Below are positions 42,090 to 55,422 of a stretch of 64,000 nucleotides of DNA, piece after piece (position 1 is the first letter of the stretch; every line of letters begins with the position of its first letter). The stretch is taken from the NCBI RefSeq assembly GCF_000485595.1, contig NW_014577315.1, forward strand, positions 6,272 to 70,271, in the 5' to 3' direction. Under the pieces are notes generated by a model that saw nothing but the letters and a program-made list of their open reading frames with translations, had not been told where the DNA came from and searched no databases. Both the position numbers and the translations under genes were made by a program. The stretch comes from Priapulus caudatus. Lineage: Eukaryota > Priapulida > Priapulimorpha > Priapulimorphida > Priapulidae.

Positions 42090-45000
42090 TATCAAGCATC
42101 GCCATAGCGTCACGTACAGGGTGAGAATTGTGAGTTCGTGAATTCATGCTCTAATTTACACGGATAATGATCTCTATAAGCGATATGGAAACTCAATCGA
42201 GAGGAAGTGCAGTTTGAATGTGTGTATATCGAAGCACACAATGTCATGGTTATGGCTTTTATCACGAAATGCGTAGCCATTTTCTGAACACGGCCTGTAC
42301 CATGTCAACGTGTTACACGTACTACATAGCCTAGCTTACCATACGGCGTTGCATCTCGAGTCAAAACATTCCACCGTACGTTGATCAAGGGAACACACGC
42401 GCGCACACACACATACGCAAGGTACAGATGGGCGAAGAAACTTTTCTCTCGTGCAGCCGGGTTGCACGCGTTCCGCGCCAAAAAGCGAGTGTAACCTGTA
42501 CCTCTACGGACCTCTCGCTTACACTCTTTCCTGAACCAGCAGTAACCGCGTTACGCTAATAGCCTACGAAACGGCAGAGGTACACACAGCGAACTGCTGA
42601 CTAACGCACGAGCGCTGAGCGAGAGACGGGTCCCGCAGGAACAGAGATGTTCGCTACTTTCTTAGCAGTCTGCCAAAGTTTGCGGGCAATGGCGGAGAGA
42701 GTGGAAGTTTCATGGATGAGAGAATTTAGTTCATGGCTGCGCGTCGGGGCCAGTCTACGTCCGCGCGCGATTACAATTCCTATGCGGCGCATACGACAGC
42801 AGACAGAACAGCGTGGAAATCCAACGCTGGCGTCAACTAAGAGTGGAAATAGATTTCTCAAATAGGTGTAACCACGCCGGCTAACTGGCCAATATGTGTG
42901 CCCGCGCGAGTTTTACCTCTGGCGTTAGAAGTCTTTTGTGCAGAAACGCTGATCCGCCTTATTGTAAACGCGGAGAATTTCATCGGGACTCACATTGAGT
43001 GCATGCGCGGGTGTAGGTTCGTGTGACCGCGTGATAAAAACAGACGACATGGACGAAAATGTCGCACACTCGTTAATGTATAGATTCTATGAAAAATACT
43101 TGTAAAATTATTATCAACAAATATTCTTAGCAGTATAGACTGGTATCTAATTTTAACCCAATTGCCTTAGGGTAACGAGAACTTCGACGGTTGATTTCCA
43201 GCGTTTGTAGCCACGGTTTTGTGTATCAAGCATACTAATTACCTTTCTTTGTCATCATCAGCAAATGTTACGCACTGTAAACACGAGGGCCGATTCAACA
43301 CAACGCACAAGGATAGTCGCTCTGGTTTCGTATACAAGTAGGCATAATAACATTTAATAATATTAACATGACGAGGAAGCAGTTGGTAAAATGCGAATCT
43401 AACGTATAGAACACATTATATTACGGCAGGTTTCTGCGTATTATAGTTACTTTATATACACTTATATAGAAGTGTGGTGTGCTTGGTTGAACGCAGTTTC
43501 GGTATTTCTTGCTCCATTCTCTCGTGGTGACACACACCATACGCTCCTATTTCACTGTAAGATTCCTATAGACGTGTAAAATGTAGCGCGTGGAATAGCA
43601 AACAAGGCGGAAGTGTGAAACTGGAGCACTAAAATCTACAATATGTATTCACCGTATGTTAAAAAGAACATTCGACGTATTCCGTGACTTTAAACAAGCG
43701 TCCGTTTGCCTTTGTAGTGACCGTCGGTATACCCGTGTTTCAACATACTTTCACAGTGCTCGAAATCTGCGCTCACTCGATATCGTAGAGAGACTCAACT
43801 GAGAGACAATGGAGACAATAGATGCCCGCAGGTTACTGTGTGCCGAATACATGGTCAGCATTAGCAGAACGTAGTGTGTTCGATGCGTCGACATGGATTT
43901 AAAACGACGTTCAGAATGACATGGCAAAGGAAAATAGTTAATAGTGTGTGCTGCCCGTGCACGCTGCTGCCAGGCCGCTTTTATGTTAGAGAGACAGACG
44001 TTTGTGAGTGAAGAAGTACAATAGCCTTAGCTATTTGCTCGTTCTATCTGAATCTCCCGGTTATAGGTTTTATATTACGATTCTGTTTATTTTGCGCACA
44101 ATATGCACACGTTATTTCTTTGTATCTTTTTGCGTTTTATCGTCAATCCTTCGTGTAAAAAATGAAGCCTGTGTGCACTAATTTCATCAATAAATTCTGT
44201 GGCATAAACAGTCGCACCCCCACGGAAGGAGAGCGAGAAAGAGGGAGAGAGAATGAAAGAGAGAAAGAGTCAGAGATAGAAACAGACACACGTGCACGAG
44301 CGCATCCATCCACAAACGCGCACGCATGGCTGAGCGTTAATGTAAGTTAAGCCTACCATGAAATTCTGTGACAGGTATGTATACTGAGTGTTCAAATCTC
44401 GGGTAATAAAAGAATAAAATTTTATATTTGCCTTGCCGTTTGACTTCTACATTAGCGACCGCCCGACGACCGATGTTTGCCCATGATCCCTGTTGCATTT
44501 AGTTTTGCCGCCAGGGTCCGCGCTCTCTGTATCAACACGCTGTGGATAGACGCGGTTTGCTTGGCTGGCCGCGCACCTAAGTTTGGCGTGCAAAAACACT
44601 GATACGCACCTGCGTGCCACAGCTATGTTTCACGTCCGCATACATCGTTTCTTCGCTTTAGATACTCGTAGAAAGTAAAATGCCAATGCTCCCTGTGGCT
44701 GTGGAATCTGGGATCTCAGGCAGTTTATTGGCTTAGGTGAATGGCGCGAAGACGTAATTCGATGTTGGGATTGTAGTCAAGAGCGGACTGTCGATGTGCG
44801 CACTAATGCTAATTGAACAGGAAATATGTTACTATGAGCGCGTCGTTTGCTGTTATAATTAGTGGCCGTAATTAATGGCTGTTTAATGGCATATGAATTA
44901 GCTGGGCTCTGGTTACCATTCGCGCCGTCTTGGTTATGGATTTCCCCATATGTATATAAAACATTTTAGTAGTATCTTACATTGAGTCCAAAATTTCTGA

Positions 45001-45120
45001 AAGTTTAGAACAACGGTGTGCATTATTTATTAACCAATACAATCCGTAGCATCTCGTTAGTAACTGTAGAGATGTAGTTTTAATTAGCGGTCAGATGAAT
45101 TGTTCACACGCACATACGCA
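42089..45120. other. No recognisable gene
   Basis: Mixed-composition DNA. Small frames on both strands at 42601-42865 overlap each other and show no known motif. A GA-rich patch lies at 44226-44285. Confidence 0.5.
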
Positions 45121-45129
45121 AGACCACCC

Positions 45130-45195
45130 GCTCGCCCGCTTTTCGCTCGCTCGCTCGCACGCACGCACGCTCGCACGCACGCACGCACACACCGC
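45130..45195. repeat. GCTC/GCAC microsatellite
   Basis: CGCT units pass into CGCA units and then CACACA. Confidence 0.85.
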
Positions 45196-45789
45196 ACGCG
45201 CACACACATTGCGTTAACAAACTAGCGCTTTAGCAAGTTCCTCTCGTTGTAAAGAATCGTTATTTTGTATATTGACGTCCAGTGAACCTCTGACTATTCT
45301 AGGGCACACCGCTCTAGCTTAAAATTGCCACACCCGTAGAATCAATTTCAGAAAGACAGCCGTACAATACAATAAATCCTGTCACTATCCTGTTGTGATC
45401 GCATGACCGGTGTGCTCCATACAGATAGCAGACAGTACATCAGCGATTAGCAGATGCCTAGCTCAAGATACAATCGCACGCTTCAATTCAGAAAGTTGCA
45501 AAGATGCTCGCGATAAAAATATTCTCTACATTCCTTTGCATGCGTACGTTGTGTGCATCTTGCCTTTTTCTTCTAAACGAGACCCTGTCAACAACGGTTT
45601 GCCCGTTTGTTACGACCGACAAATTTGCATGTCGAATGGTGGTGGGCGATATCGTACTGAAATTATGAAGTGCATATGTGCGTGCGCGCGTGCATTCGTA
45701 CGTGCGCGTGCGTGTATGTCTGCGTGCGTGTGTGCGGTGGGGCGGGCGTGCGTGCGGGTGCGGTTCGCATTCACCTGTTTACGAATTCG

Positions 45790-46462
45790 GTCACGCCCTG
45801 CTAGCAACAGCACCTACCGTGAGGATTGGGCGGGTCGCAGTGAGAGAGGACCTTAGGCGCAAAACTTCAGGAATGTTCGCGGAAAATGTATATGTTAGAA
45901 CAGCAACCGGGCAAAATACCAGGGAACAATAGGTACATTCTGTGAAACCGAATGGCAGTTTTGGCGGCGTTGGACTTAATAGAAGCGTCGTCTATTACTC
46001 AGTGCCACAGTTGTAGAAGGGAACAGAAAAAGGCGAAAACGAGAACGGGGACAAAAGAGGAAGACACCCCGACGACTATGTGAGGTGGCGGACTAGGCGG
46101 GAAGAATAGAATGAAAATTGATCAAGAATCGATCGTCACGCCCTGCTAGCAACAGCACCTACCGTGAGGATTGGCGGTCCGCAGTGAGAGATGACCTTAG
46201 GCGCAAAACTTCAGGAATGTTCGCGGAAAATGTTATGTTAGAACAGCAACCGGCGGCCAAAATACCAGGGAACAATAGGTACATTCTGTGAACCGAATGG
46301 CGAGTTTTGGCGGCGTTGGACTTAATAGAAGCGTCGTCTATAACTCAGTGCCACACGTTGTAGAAGGAACGAAAAGGCGAAAACGAGAACGGGACAAAAA
46401 GGAAGACACCCGCGACGACTATGTGAGGTGGCGGACTAGGCGGGAAGAATAGATGAAAATTT

Positions 46463-46465
<3 letters not shown>
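45790..46465. repeat. 345-bp direct tandem duplication
   Basis: The block beginning CACGCCCTGCTAGCAACAGC at about 45793 recurs at about 46138 and extends to GCGGGAAGAATAGA in each copy. Differences are mainly one-base indels. It abuts the GA/CA tract of unit 1. Confidence 0.9.
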
Positions 46466-46497
<32 letters not shown>

Positions 46498-46564
46498 ACA
46501 GAGAGAGTGAGCGACAGGATATAGAGTGAAGGGGGCATGAGAGAAAGAGAGAGAGAGCGCAGAA

Positions 46565-46639
<75 letters not shown>

Positions 46640-46847
46640 ACATACAGAAAGAGGAGAGAGGGGGAGGGAGAGAGAAAGAGAGAGAGAGAGAGAGAGGGGG
46701 GGAGAAAGAGATAAAGAGAGAGAAAGAGAGAGAGAGAGAGAGAAGAGAGAGAAAAGAGAGAGAGAGGAAGAGAGGAGGGGGGAGGAGAAAGAGAAGAGAG
46801 AAGAAGAGAGAGAGAGAGAGAGAGAGAGGAGAAAGAGAGAGCGAGAG

Positions 46848-46887
<40 letters not shown>

Positions 46888-46890
46888 TGA
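46466..46890. repeat. (GA)n tract with internal (CA)n
   Basis: Over 400 bases of GA repeats interrupted by a CA run at 46601-46638. Long Ser/Leu frames on the minus strand are artefacts. Confidence 0.95.
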
Positions 46891-47097
46891 GAGATAATTG
46901 CTAGTTATTTCCCATCTCATTTGGCGGTCTGGTTTCCTCCCTTCTTTTCGCATACTCTCAGGAAATATTTTTTGTCTTCCGGACTGCTTTCTACTCTCTC
47001 CTTAGCAATCTCATATTTTCATCTTGCCATCACACCCTCTTCTTATTGCATCGCTCGCTTCTCCCTGCCCAACCACTGTTCTTTTGCTGCTCTACGC

Positions 47098-47262
47098 CAG
47101 TGGTTCTTAACCCTTTTTGAGTCATGGACCCTTTTGAGAATCTGGTGAAAGCTACCTCTTCCCAGAAAATCACATAACAGCATGAACACAAAATTTTTAT
47201 GCGCTTGGTTCACGAACCAAAGGGTCCATGGATTACAGGTTTAACAGTAAATATAAGCCCTG
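47098..47262. mobile_element. hAT MITE, unit 1 copy
   Basis: 165 bases from CAGTGGTTCTTAACCC to AAGCCCTG, flanked by the exact 8-bp duplication CTCTACGC (47090-47097 and 47263-47270). Ends and duplication length indicate hAT. Its left end resembles the Charlie-type MITEs known from vertebrates. Confidence 0.9.
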
Positions 47263-48364
47263 CTCTACGCCCTATAGATATTTTTCACATAAATTTTTAC
47301 ATTAAATTCGTGTAGAACGCAAACGACCGTAGTTGTTCGGACACACTACGATGACTATTGACACTCTATATTACTTGGGATGGCACATACACACAGCACA
47401 CGCCCCACGGTGTACAAATTTGGCATGTTTAAAATCAGCTATTGTGAGCAGCGAACTTAATTGTGCGCACCAGGTTTGTGGTGACTTTTGTAGATATTTC
47501 TAACCAGGTCGAATAGCGTGAGTAGACGTGTGAATGCGAGTGCGCATTTTTTTGTTGTGTGAGCATGTATGACGGCATTTACTTGGTGAAGGTCGCTTTA
47601 GCTTAGACGCCAGTCAGTGCCGACGGCGGGGCTGTTTGCATAAAAAAGTACCTTTAGTTAGTGTTTGACCGCTAATGCTTTGACAGTCGAATTCTGTTTT
47701 CTTAGTCATATTGGGGCTGTTTTTGCAAGAGCTTGACGATGAGCGGGCCGTGGCGTTCTCGCATTCACACAAAAATGCGAGGGTAAATAGACAAATATCA
47801 GAGTAATATTGCGGTTTACCATGGTGATGGACAGATGGCGCTACAAACACAGATTAGCTTTCTGTGACACTCTGTAGATAGAGCGCCCATAGACCACAGC
47901 ACTGGCAGTACAATGAAAAAACGTAAACGGAAATCTGTATGAAGTAATTAGTTTTTCACGAGGAAAAACACGTTTTGTTTGTCGCGATATGCTAGTGTAG
48001 TAAAAATACGGACATGATACGTCACGAAATTAAGGGTACTCCATTATTGTGATGTTATAGTCTGATCTCATTTCTCGCGAGAACTCGTACATTGTCTAGG
48101 TAAATTACTCTGTTCTATTGTAACGAGCTCAAACGACCATTTAAATGACTCTTTTACACACGTAAGCACCCGAATCTCACATGGCATGGACGATTAGTAG
48201 GTTTAATTGCAATAAATACATTTAAACCTTAAACTGGTTGTAAAATTTGCTGAAATCGTGCACTTAGTGGAAAGATACTTTGATCGGGTGCATGTCAGCC
48301 GACGGTCAGAATATAGATTTCGCGTACAGCTATTTGCGACGTGATTGTTTAGTATTAATACCCC

Positions 48365-48895
48365 GTCACCCAGGCGCCCGATCTCACTACGCCTCGTACT
48401 ACGCTCTAAGAGCGTGGTGAAAACGTGTAGAACGCAGTGTGGACGTATATGGACGTACTGCGATCGTGATCGAGCGCGGTGCAGTCAGCATGAGCGTGGA
48501 GAGCGTGGTCAAACTTTGAACATGTTCAAATAAATCGTGGTGGCGAGCGTGCGGAAATACAGCGCAGTGCGGGCGTATTAGAGACGTGGAAGGCGTAGTA
48601 CCCACGAACTCGAGCGTAGTACAAACTTAATGGTCGTATCGCAAGCGTGTCGGGTGGCTGAAAATTTGTCGCCCCGTTCTCAGCACGATGTCAATACGTT
48701 TTCATCACGCTGTTACTACGTCCATGAAGATGTCTCTGCGACCTGACCAACGCTCTTCGCTATGACCATTGGTGCGTTCTCTAGCAAGCTCGACCGTTCG
48801 TACTACGATTGTACTACGCCCAACACGCTCAGACTACGCCGTATGTGGGTGTTCGCATTACGTGTTAGTTACGCTCAGATCACGTCCTGCAAACT
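48365..48895. repeat. Foldback-like block, unit 1
   Basis: The left part is full of AGCGTGGT, GTAGTAC and GGACGTA motifs and the right part of their inverses (ACCACGCT, GTACTACG). TTTGAACATGTTCAAA at 48515-48530 is a perfect palindrome matching the core of the block at 975-1495. A short frame starting MDEG on plus follows at about 48946. Confidence 0.65.
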
Positions 48896-49809
48896 GGGTA
48901 TAATTTGGGGTGCTCACCTGGGCCACCCCACCAGTTCGTGTCACTATGGATGAAGGCAACACTACTCCATGCCATGTTCTCGTAGAAGGACAACTCGAAC
49001 TACTGATTGCAAGCCTAATCATGCTGAGGAGGACGAGGAGGAAAATAGAAGACAACAATATATCTTGCTGCTCTCCACCTTGTTTGGCGGATATTTGCGT
49101 CCGTAGAAAATAATCTTGACAAAGCTGCAGCGCGATATATAGCGCGAACAGCGCCACGTGGCGCCACAATGACTTAATCGCTGCCCTTATTTAGAATACT
49201 TTAGGGCCCTTCTGGGAGTAGGATAAGCCGTATAATCGGTTCAATTGAGCATTCTGGCCATTGCAGAAGCCTTTCGGCTATACACGTAGGGCGAGAATAA
49301 ATCCAATGGTGGTATTTCGTACTTGTTTGGTTTGCGCGTTTCGTTTTTTTCTATAAAGCGATTTCTAATTTATTTTATTTACGCGCCTGAAGTATTCTGT
49401 ACATATCGCGGCCCATAGATCGCGCCACGAGGCTGCTCTTCGAGGCATTTCGCCACAGAAATTTCGCTGAGACTGCCCGCGGTCCAGAGTTTCACAGCCC
49501 CTAAACTATAACTGTAAGTGTAGCGAAACAGACTTGCCCGAATTAACGTCCCGTACCAGTCTAACTCGAATGGTGACGTCGCGTTTTCATTATCGTAGCC
49601 ATGTTCTTCTCCTTATGAACACTGTTGACCCGCGCTTCGCATTTCCTCTCAGACTCTAGCCCGTTTGCCGTTTTGCATATTACCAGCCACTGGCAGGAAG
49701 ATCAAGCGCACGTACAGCACACACTGATCATCAGTGTTTAGACTGAGCCACTAGCGGCACTAGACAGCCTGTGTACAAGATGGCGTTGCGCAAAAGATGC
49801 GTTTTACCC

Positions 49810-49900
49810 GACCGCACTACTACTCTCTACTAGACTAGTAGTAGTAGTACTACTAAGTTACCAGCACTACTAGTACTAGTACTAGTACTACCAGGACCGG
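49810..49900. repeat. CTA/TAG palindromic microsatellite, unit 1
   Basis: CTACTA runs face TAGTAGTAG runs, followed by CTAGTA repeats. The same array is at 55080-55155 (unit 2) and 60320-60400 (unit 3). Confidence 0.85.
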
Positions 49901-50994
49901 CAGGAGCTAATAGTAATAGTAATAATGACTAACTTTGTTACTATATTAACTAACTTACTAATAATGACGAACCCTAACCATAACCAACCTATTATATTGA
50001 TATAATATTATATTTAGATTGATGTAAATGGACATTGGTTTTATTGCCATGCCATACATTGGGGCCCATATAATATTGGGAGCCATGTTCTCTATCCTTG
50101 AACCACTAGTACTACTAGACTAATACGACTAGCAGAAACGCTCTTTGCTAGGGTTAGAATACCCTAGGCTTATACTAGACAGCAGCACTTGAAGCGTTCA
50201 ATAAAATATAATGCTAACTAAATACGATATCTATTATCTACGAAATTGTTAATGTTTCTTAGTATAGGCCTACTCTCTTTCAAGAAGGTTGCGAGGTTGC
50301 AAAGGCTATATATAGAGTAGGACTCGTCTCCACCTCGATTAGCCATTGAGTCTCTAAGTAAGCGAGAGGTGCGAGAGAGTGCCAGTCTATGGGCTATAGG
50401 GCGCGGGCAGGCGGCCTCACTGCTTTCCAACTCCCGTACGACCTCGCCATTGAACGTGCAAAACGTTGCAGCGTTTAGGGCGCGAAGAGCGCCGGTAGGT
50501 GTTTCGTGATTCTGACAGCCCGTTTCCATTACTGGCAAGGTTCGCATGAATGCCGAATTTCGACAGTCTTTCTGTGATTTCGCGTCACAACAGCTCGTTA
50601 CGACAGATGACTCGGTTCCAGTTTTTATAGGCAAGTCAACATGTTGACGTCCCAATGTCTACCCTCTGTGTCCCCACTAAAATTGGCGGACTGTTCGCTG
50701 GCAGCTATGGATCGGTGCGCCCGCCAATTCATTCGGCGCGCACGGATCCATACGCGCCAGCGCTGGAATACTGTCGTAGGACGTTGCCGCGGTCGCGTGC
50801 GCCTTGCCGGCGGAACTGGCGCGAAAGATCTGGCGCTTCAGCGCAATTGGGATCAACATCTCCTTTCGGCAACGCTTCTCTTAGTATCCGTCTGTGTATT
50901 CTTAGATTTAAGTTGATAATGTTGATCTTAATTATCTTGATGTTAATCTTGACAGCACGGCAGAATGAATGATGATGTATAGAACGCGGCGCGG

Positions 50995-51086
50995 TATTTA
51001 TAGGTGTGTCTATATTCGGCGGTACAGGGAGATAATTTGCACATTTTGTCACGTGTTTTGTGTTATAACTAATCAGATGTAATCGC
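50995..51086 (-). promoter_or_regulatory. Promoter-like inverted arm, unit 1
   Basis: Read on minus: GATTAGTTATAACAC, CACGTG, TGCAAAT, then TATAAATA (about 51002-50995). This is the inverse of the arm at 55423-55514. The order CCAAT-like, E-box, octamer-like and TATA suggests a core promoter firing to the left; this is inferred from motifs. Confidence 0.4.
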
Positions 51087-51661
51087 GGTGGAGAAGGAGG
51101 GGAGAAGCTGGTGGAGAAGGAGAAGGGGGAGAGGGAGAAGTGGTGGAGGAGGGGGAGAAGCTGGTGGAGAAGGAGGAGGGGGAGAAGCTGGTGGAGGAGG
51201 TGGTGGAGAAGGAGGAGGTGGTGGAGAGGTGCAGGAGGTGCCTCCCTGGCACACCCGTCCACCTTCTCCTTCTCCACCACCTCTCACCACCACCTCTCCA
51301 CACAATTCCTCCTTTCTCCACCAGCTTCTCCCTTCTCCCTTTTTCATTCCTCCACGCAGCTTCTCCCCCTCCTCCTTCTCACCAGCTTTCTCCCTCCTTC
51401 GCTTCTCAACACCTTTTCCCTTCTCCCCTTCCTCTTCTCTCACCAGCTTCTCCCTCCTTCTCCTCCAGCTAGCTTCTCCCCCTCCTCCACCACCTCTCCT
51501 TCTCCCGCTCTCGTCCTCTCCACCAGCTTCTCCCCTCCTCTTTCTCCAACGCGGACACCTTCTCCCTTCTCCCCTTCCTCCTTCCCACCAGCTTCTCCCC
51601 TCCATCCTTCTCACACACCTTCTCCTTCTCCCCTTCCTCTATCATTCTCCATCTTCTTCAC
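51087..51661. repeat. Inverted purine/pyrimidine minisatellite, unit 1
   Basis: The left third is GGAGAAGCTGGTGGAGAAGG units (pure purine with a GCTGGT core); the rest is their inverse. The switch is near 51245. It therefore forms one long imperfect hairpin. Arg/Glu or Pro/Ser frames over it are artefacts. Confidence 0.9.
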
Positions 51662-51691
51662 AGCTGGAAGTCGACGTCAAACTGTAACACG

Positions 51692-51716
51692 NNNNNNNNN
51701 NNNNNNNNNNNNNNNN
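51692..51716. other. 25-N assembly gap
   Basis: The gap falls exactly where unit 3 passes from the minisatellite into its right inverted arm, and sequence resumes inside a GA tract. About 1.8 kb (arm plus block Z) is probably missing. Confidence 0.85.
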
Positions 51717-51825
51717 TGACGAGTGAGAGAGAGAGAGAGAGGAGAGAGAGTGAACAGAGAGAGTGAGCGACAGGATATTAGAGTGAAGGGGGGTACATGA
51801 GAGAAACAGAGAGAGAGAGCACGAA

Positions 51826-51858
<33 letters not shown>

Positions 51859-52056
51859 GACAACACACACACACACACACACACACACACCACACACACA
51901 CACACATACAGAAGAGAGAGAGAGGGGGAGGAGAGAGAAAGAAGAGAGAGAGAGAGAGAGGGGGGGGAGAAAGAGATAAAGAGAAGAGGAAGAGAGAGAG
52001 AGGAGAGAAGAGAGAGAAAAGAGAGAAGAGAGAGAAAGAGAGAGGGGGAGGGAGAA

Positions 52057-52095
<39 letters not shown>

Positions 52096-52104
52096 GAAAG
52101 AGAG

Positions 52105-52157
<53 letters not shown>

Positions 52158-52360
52158 GATAATTGCTAGTTATTTTCCGTCTCATTTGGCGGTTCTGGTT
52201 TCCTCCCTTCTTTTCGCATACCTCATGAAATATTTTTTGTTCTTCCGGACTGCTTTCTACTCTCTCCTTAGCAATCTCATATTTTCATCTTGTCATCACA
52301 CCCTCTTATTGCATCGCTCGCTTCTCCCTGCCCAACCACTGTTCTTTTGCTGCTCTACGC

Positions 52361-52525
52361 CAGTGGTTCTTAACCCTTTTTGAGTCATGGACCCTTTGAG
52401 AATCTGGTGAAAGCTACCTCTTCCAGAAAAATGCACATAAGCACATGAACACAAAATTTTTATGCGCTTGGTTCACGAACCAAAGGGCGTCATGGATTAC
52501 AGGTTAACAGTAAATATAAGCCCTG
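52361..52525. mobile_element. hAT MITE, unit 2 copy
   Basis: Same ends and the same CTCTACGC duplication (52353-52360 and 52526-52533) as in unit 1, so the insertion predates the unit duplication. Confidence 0.9.
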
Positions 52526-53649
52526 CTCTACGCCCTATAGATATTTTTCACATAATATTTTACATTAAATTCGTGTAGAAGCAAACCGACCGTAGTTGTA
52601 GTTTCGGACACACTACGATGACTATTGACACTCTATATTGACTTGGGATGGCACATACACACAGCACACGCCCCCACGGTGTACAAATTTGGCATGTTTA
52701 AAATCAGCTATTGTGAGCAGCGAACTTAATTAGTGCGCCACCAGGTTTGTGTGTGACTTTTGTAGATATTTCTAACCAGGTCGAATAGGTGAGTAGACGT
52801 GTGAATGCGAGTGCGCATTTTTTTGTTGTGTGAGGCATGTATGACGGCATTTACTTGGTGAAGGTCGCTTTAGCTTAGACGCCAGTCAGTGCGACGGCGG
52901 GGCTGTTTGCATAAAAAAGTACCTTTAGTTAGTGTTTGACCGCTAATGCTTTGACAGTCGAATTCTGTTTTCTTAGTCATATTGGGGCTGTTTTTGCAAG
53001 AGCTTGACGATAGCGGGCCGTGCGTTCTCGCATTCACACAAAAATGCGAGGGTAAATAGACAAAATCAGAGTAATATTGCGGTTTACCATGGTGATGGAC
53101 AGATGGCGCTACAAACACAGATTAGCTTTCTGTGACACTCTGTAGATAGAGCGCCCATAGACCACACACTGGCAGTACAATGAAAAACGTAAACGGAAAT
53201 CTGTATGAAGTAATTAGTTTTCACGAGGAAAAAACACGTTTTGTTTTGTCCGATATGCTAGTGTAGTAAAAATACGGACATGATACGTACGAAAATTAGG
53301 GTACTCCATTATTGTGATGTTATAGTCTGATCTCATTTCTCGCGAGAACTCGTACATTGTCTAGGTAAATTACTCTGTTCTATTGTAACGAGCTCAAACG
53401 ACCATTTAAATGACCTTTTACACACGTAAGCACCCGAATCTCACATGGCATGGACGATTAGTAGGTTTAATTGCCAATAAATACATTTAAACCTTAAACT
53501 GGTTGTAAAATTTGCTGAAATCGTGCACTTAGTGGAAAGATACTTTGATCGGGTGCATGTCAGCCGACGTCAGAATATAAGATTTCGCGTACAGCTATTT
53601 GCGACGTGATATGTTTAGTATTAATACCCCAGTCCACCAGGGCCCCGAT

Positions 53650-54150
53650 CTCACTACGCTCGTACTACGCTCTAAGAGCGTGGTGAAAACGTGTAGAACG
53701 CAGTGTGGACGTATATGGACGTACTGCGATCGTGATCGAGCGCGGTGCAGTCAGCATGAGCGTGGAGAGCGTGGTCAAACTTTGAACATGTTCAAAATAA
53801 TCGTGGTGCGAGCGTGGCGGAAATACAGCGCAGTGCGGGCGTATTAGAGACGTGGAAGGCGTAGTACCCACGTAACTCGAGCGTAGTACAAACTTAATGG
53901 TCGTATCGCAAGCGTGTCGGGCAGTGCTGAAAATTGTCGCCCCGTTCTCAGCACGATGTCAATACGTTTTCATCACGCTGTTACTACGTCCATGGAGATG
54001 TCTCTGCGACCTGACCACGCTCTCGCTATGACATGGTGCGTCTCTAGCAAGCTCGACCGTTCGTACTACGATTGTACTACGCCCAACACGCTCAGACTAC
54101 GCCGTTGTGGCGTTCGCATTACGTGTTAGTTACGCTCAGATCACGTCCTG
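53650..54150. repeat. Foldback-like block, unit 2
   Basis: Copy of the 48365 block with scattered indels. It is followed by a short plus frame starting MDEATLLHAMF near 54210. Confidence 0.6.
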
Positions 54151-55422
54151 CAAACTTGGGGTATAATTTGGGGTGCTACCCTGGCCACCCCACCAGTTCA
54201 GTGTCCACTATGGATGAGGCAACACTACTCCATGCCATGTTCTCGTAGAAGGACAACTCGAACTACTTGATTGCCAAGCCTCATCATGCTGAGGAGGACG
54301 AAGGAGGAAAATAGAAGACAACAAATATCTTGCTGGCTCTCCCCTTGTCTTTTGGCGATAGTTGCGTCCGTAGAAAATAATCTTGACAACTGCAGCCGGA
54401 TATATAGCGCGAAGCGCCACTGTGGCGCCACAATGACTTATCGCTGCCCCTATTTAGAATACTTTCAGGAGGCCCTTCTGGGAGTAGGATAAGCCGTATA
54501 ATCGGTCAATTGAGCAGTTCTGGCCATTGCAGAAGCTTTCGGCTATACACGTAGGGCGAGAATAAATCCAATGGTGTATTTCGTACTTTGTTTGGTTTGC
54601 GCGTTTCGTTTTTTCTATAAAGCGATTTCTAATTTTATTTTATTTAACGCCCTGAAGTTATTCTGTACATATCGCGGCCCATAGATCGCGCCACGAGGCT
54701 CTCTTCGAGGCATTTCGCACAGAAATTTCTGCTGAGACTCCCCGCGGTCCAGAGTTTCACACGCCTCACAACTATAACTTTATATGTAGCGAAACAGACT
54801 TGCCCGAATTAACGTCCGTACCAGTCTAACTCGAATGGTGACGTCGCGTTTTCATTATCGTAGCCATGTTCCTTCTCCTTATGACACTGTTGACCCGCGC
54901 TCGCATTTCCTCTCAGACTCTAGCCCTTTGCCGTTTTGCATATTACCAGCCACTGGCAGAAGATCAAGCCGCACGTACAGCACACACTGATCATCAGTTC
55001 GTTTAGACTGAGCCACTAGCGGCACTAGAGACCGTGTACAAGATGGCGTTGCGCAAAAGATGCGTGTTACCCGACCGCACTACACTACTACTACTACTAC
55101 TAGTAGTAGTAGTACTACTAAGTTACCAGCACTACTAGTACTAGTACTAGTAACTACCAGGACCGCAGGAGCTAATAGTAATATAATAATGACTAACTCT
55201 GTTACTAGTATTAACTAACTTACTAATAATGACGAACCCTAACCATAACCTAACCTATTATATTGATATAATATTTATATTTAGATTGATGTAAATGACA
55301 TTGTTTTATGGCCATGCCATACATTGGGCCATATAATATTGGGAGCCATGTTCTCTATCCTTGAACCACTAGTACTACTAGACTACTATACGATAGCAAG
55401 AACGCTCTTTGCTATATTCGCG

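Larger units (their letters stand above)
46466..51691. repeat. Large repeat, unit 1 (GA/CA tract, blocks X and Y, minisatellite)
   Basis: Starts with (GA)n and (CA)n to 46890, then block X (to about 50175), block Y (about 50176-50990), a promoter-like arm and the minisatellite, ending at the 25-N gap. X matches units 2 and 3 over more than 3 kb, with mostly single-base indels. No long open frame is shared by all copies. A 145-codon minus frame in Y (50218-50655) is broken in unit 3 and has no recognised domain. Confidence 0.9.

Noticed and set aside
46345-46953. 202-codon minus frame rich in Ser, Leu and Cys-Val repeats, and similar frames near 51778-52185
   Set aside because: They are translations of (GA)n and (CA)n tracts and change length with every indel between copies.
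50218-50655. 145-codon minus frame in block Y as a gene
   Set aside because: The frame is broken in unit 3 and resembles no family I know; kept only as a note under unit 1.
51069-52185. Long Arg/Glu/Gly and Pro/Ser frames on both strands
   Set aside because: Produced by the inverted purine minisatellite and GA tract, and not conserved between units 1 and 3.
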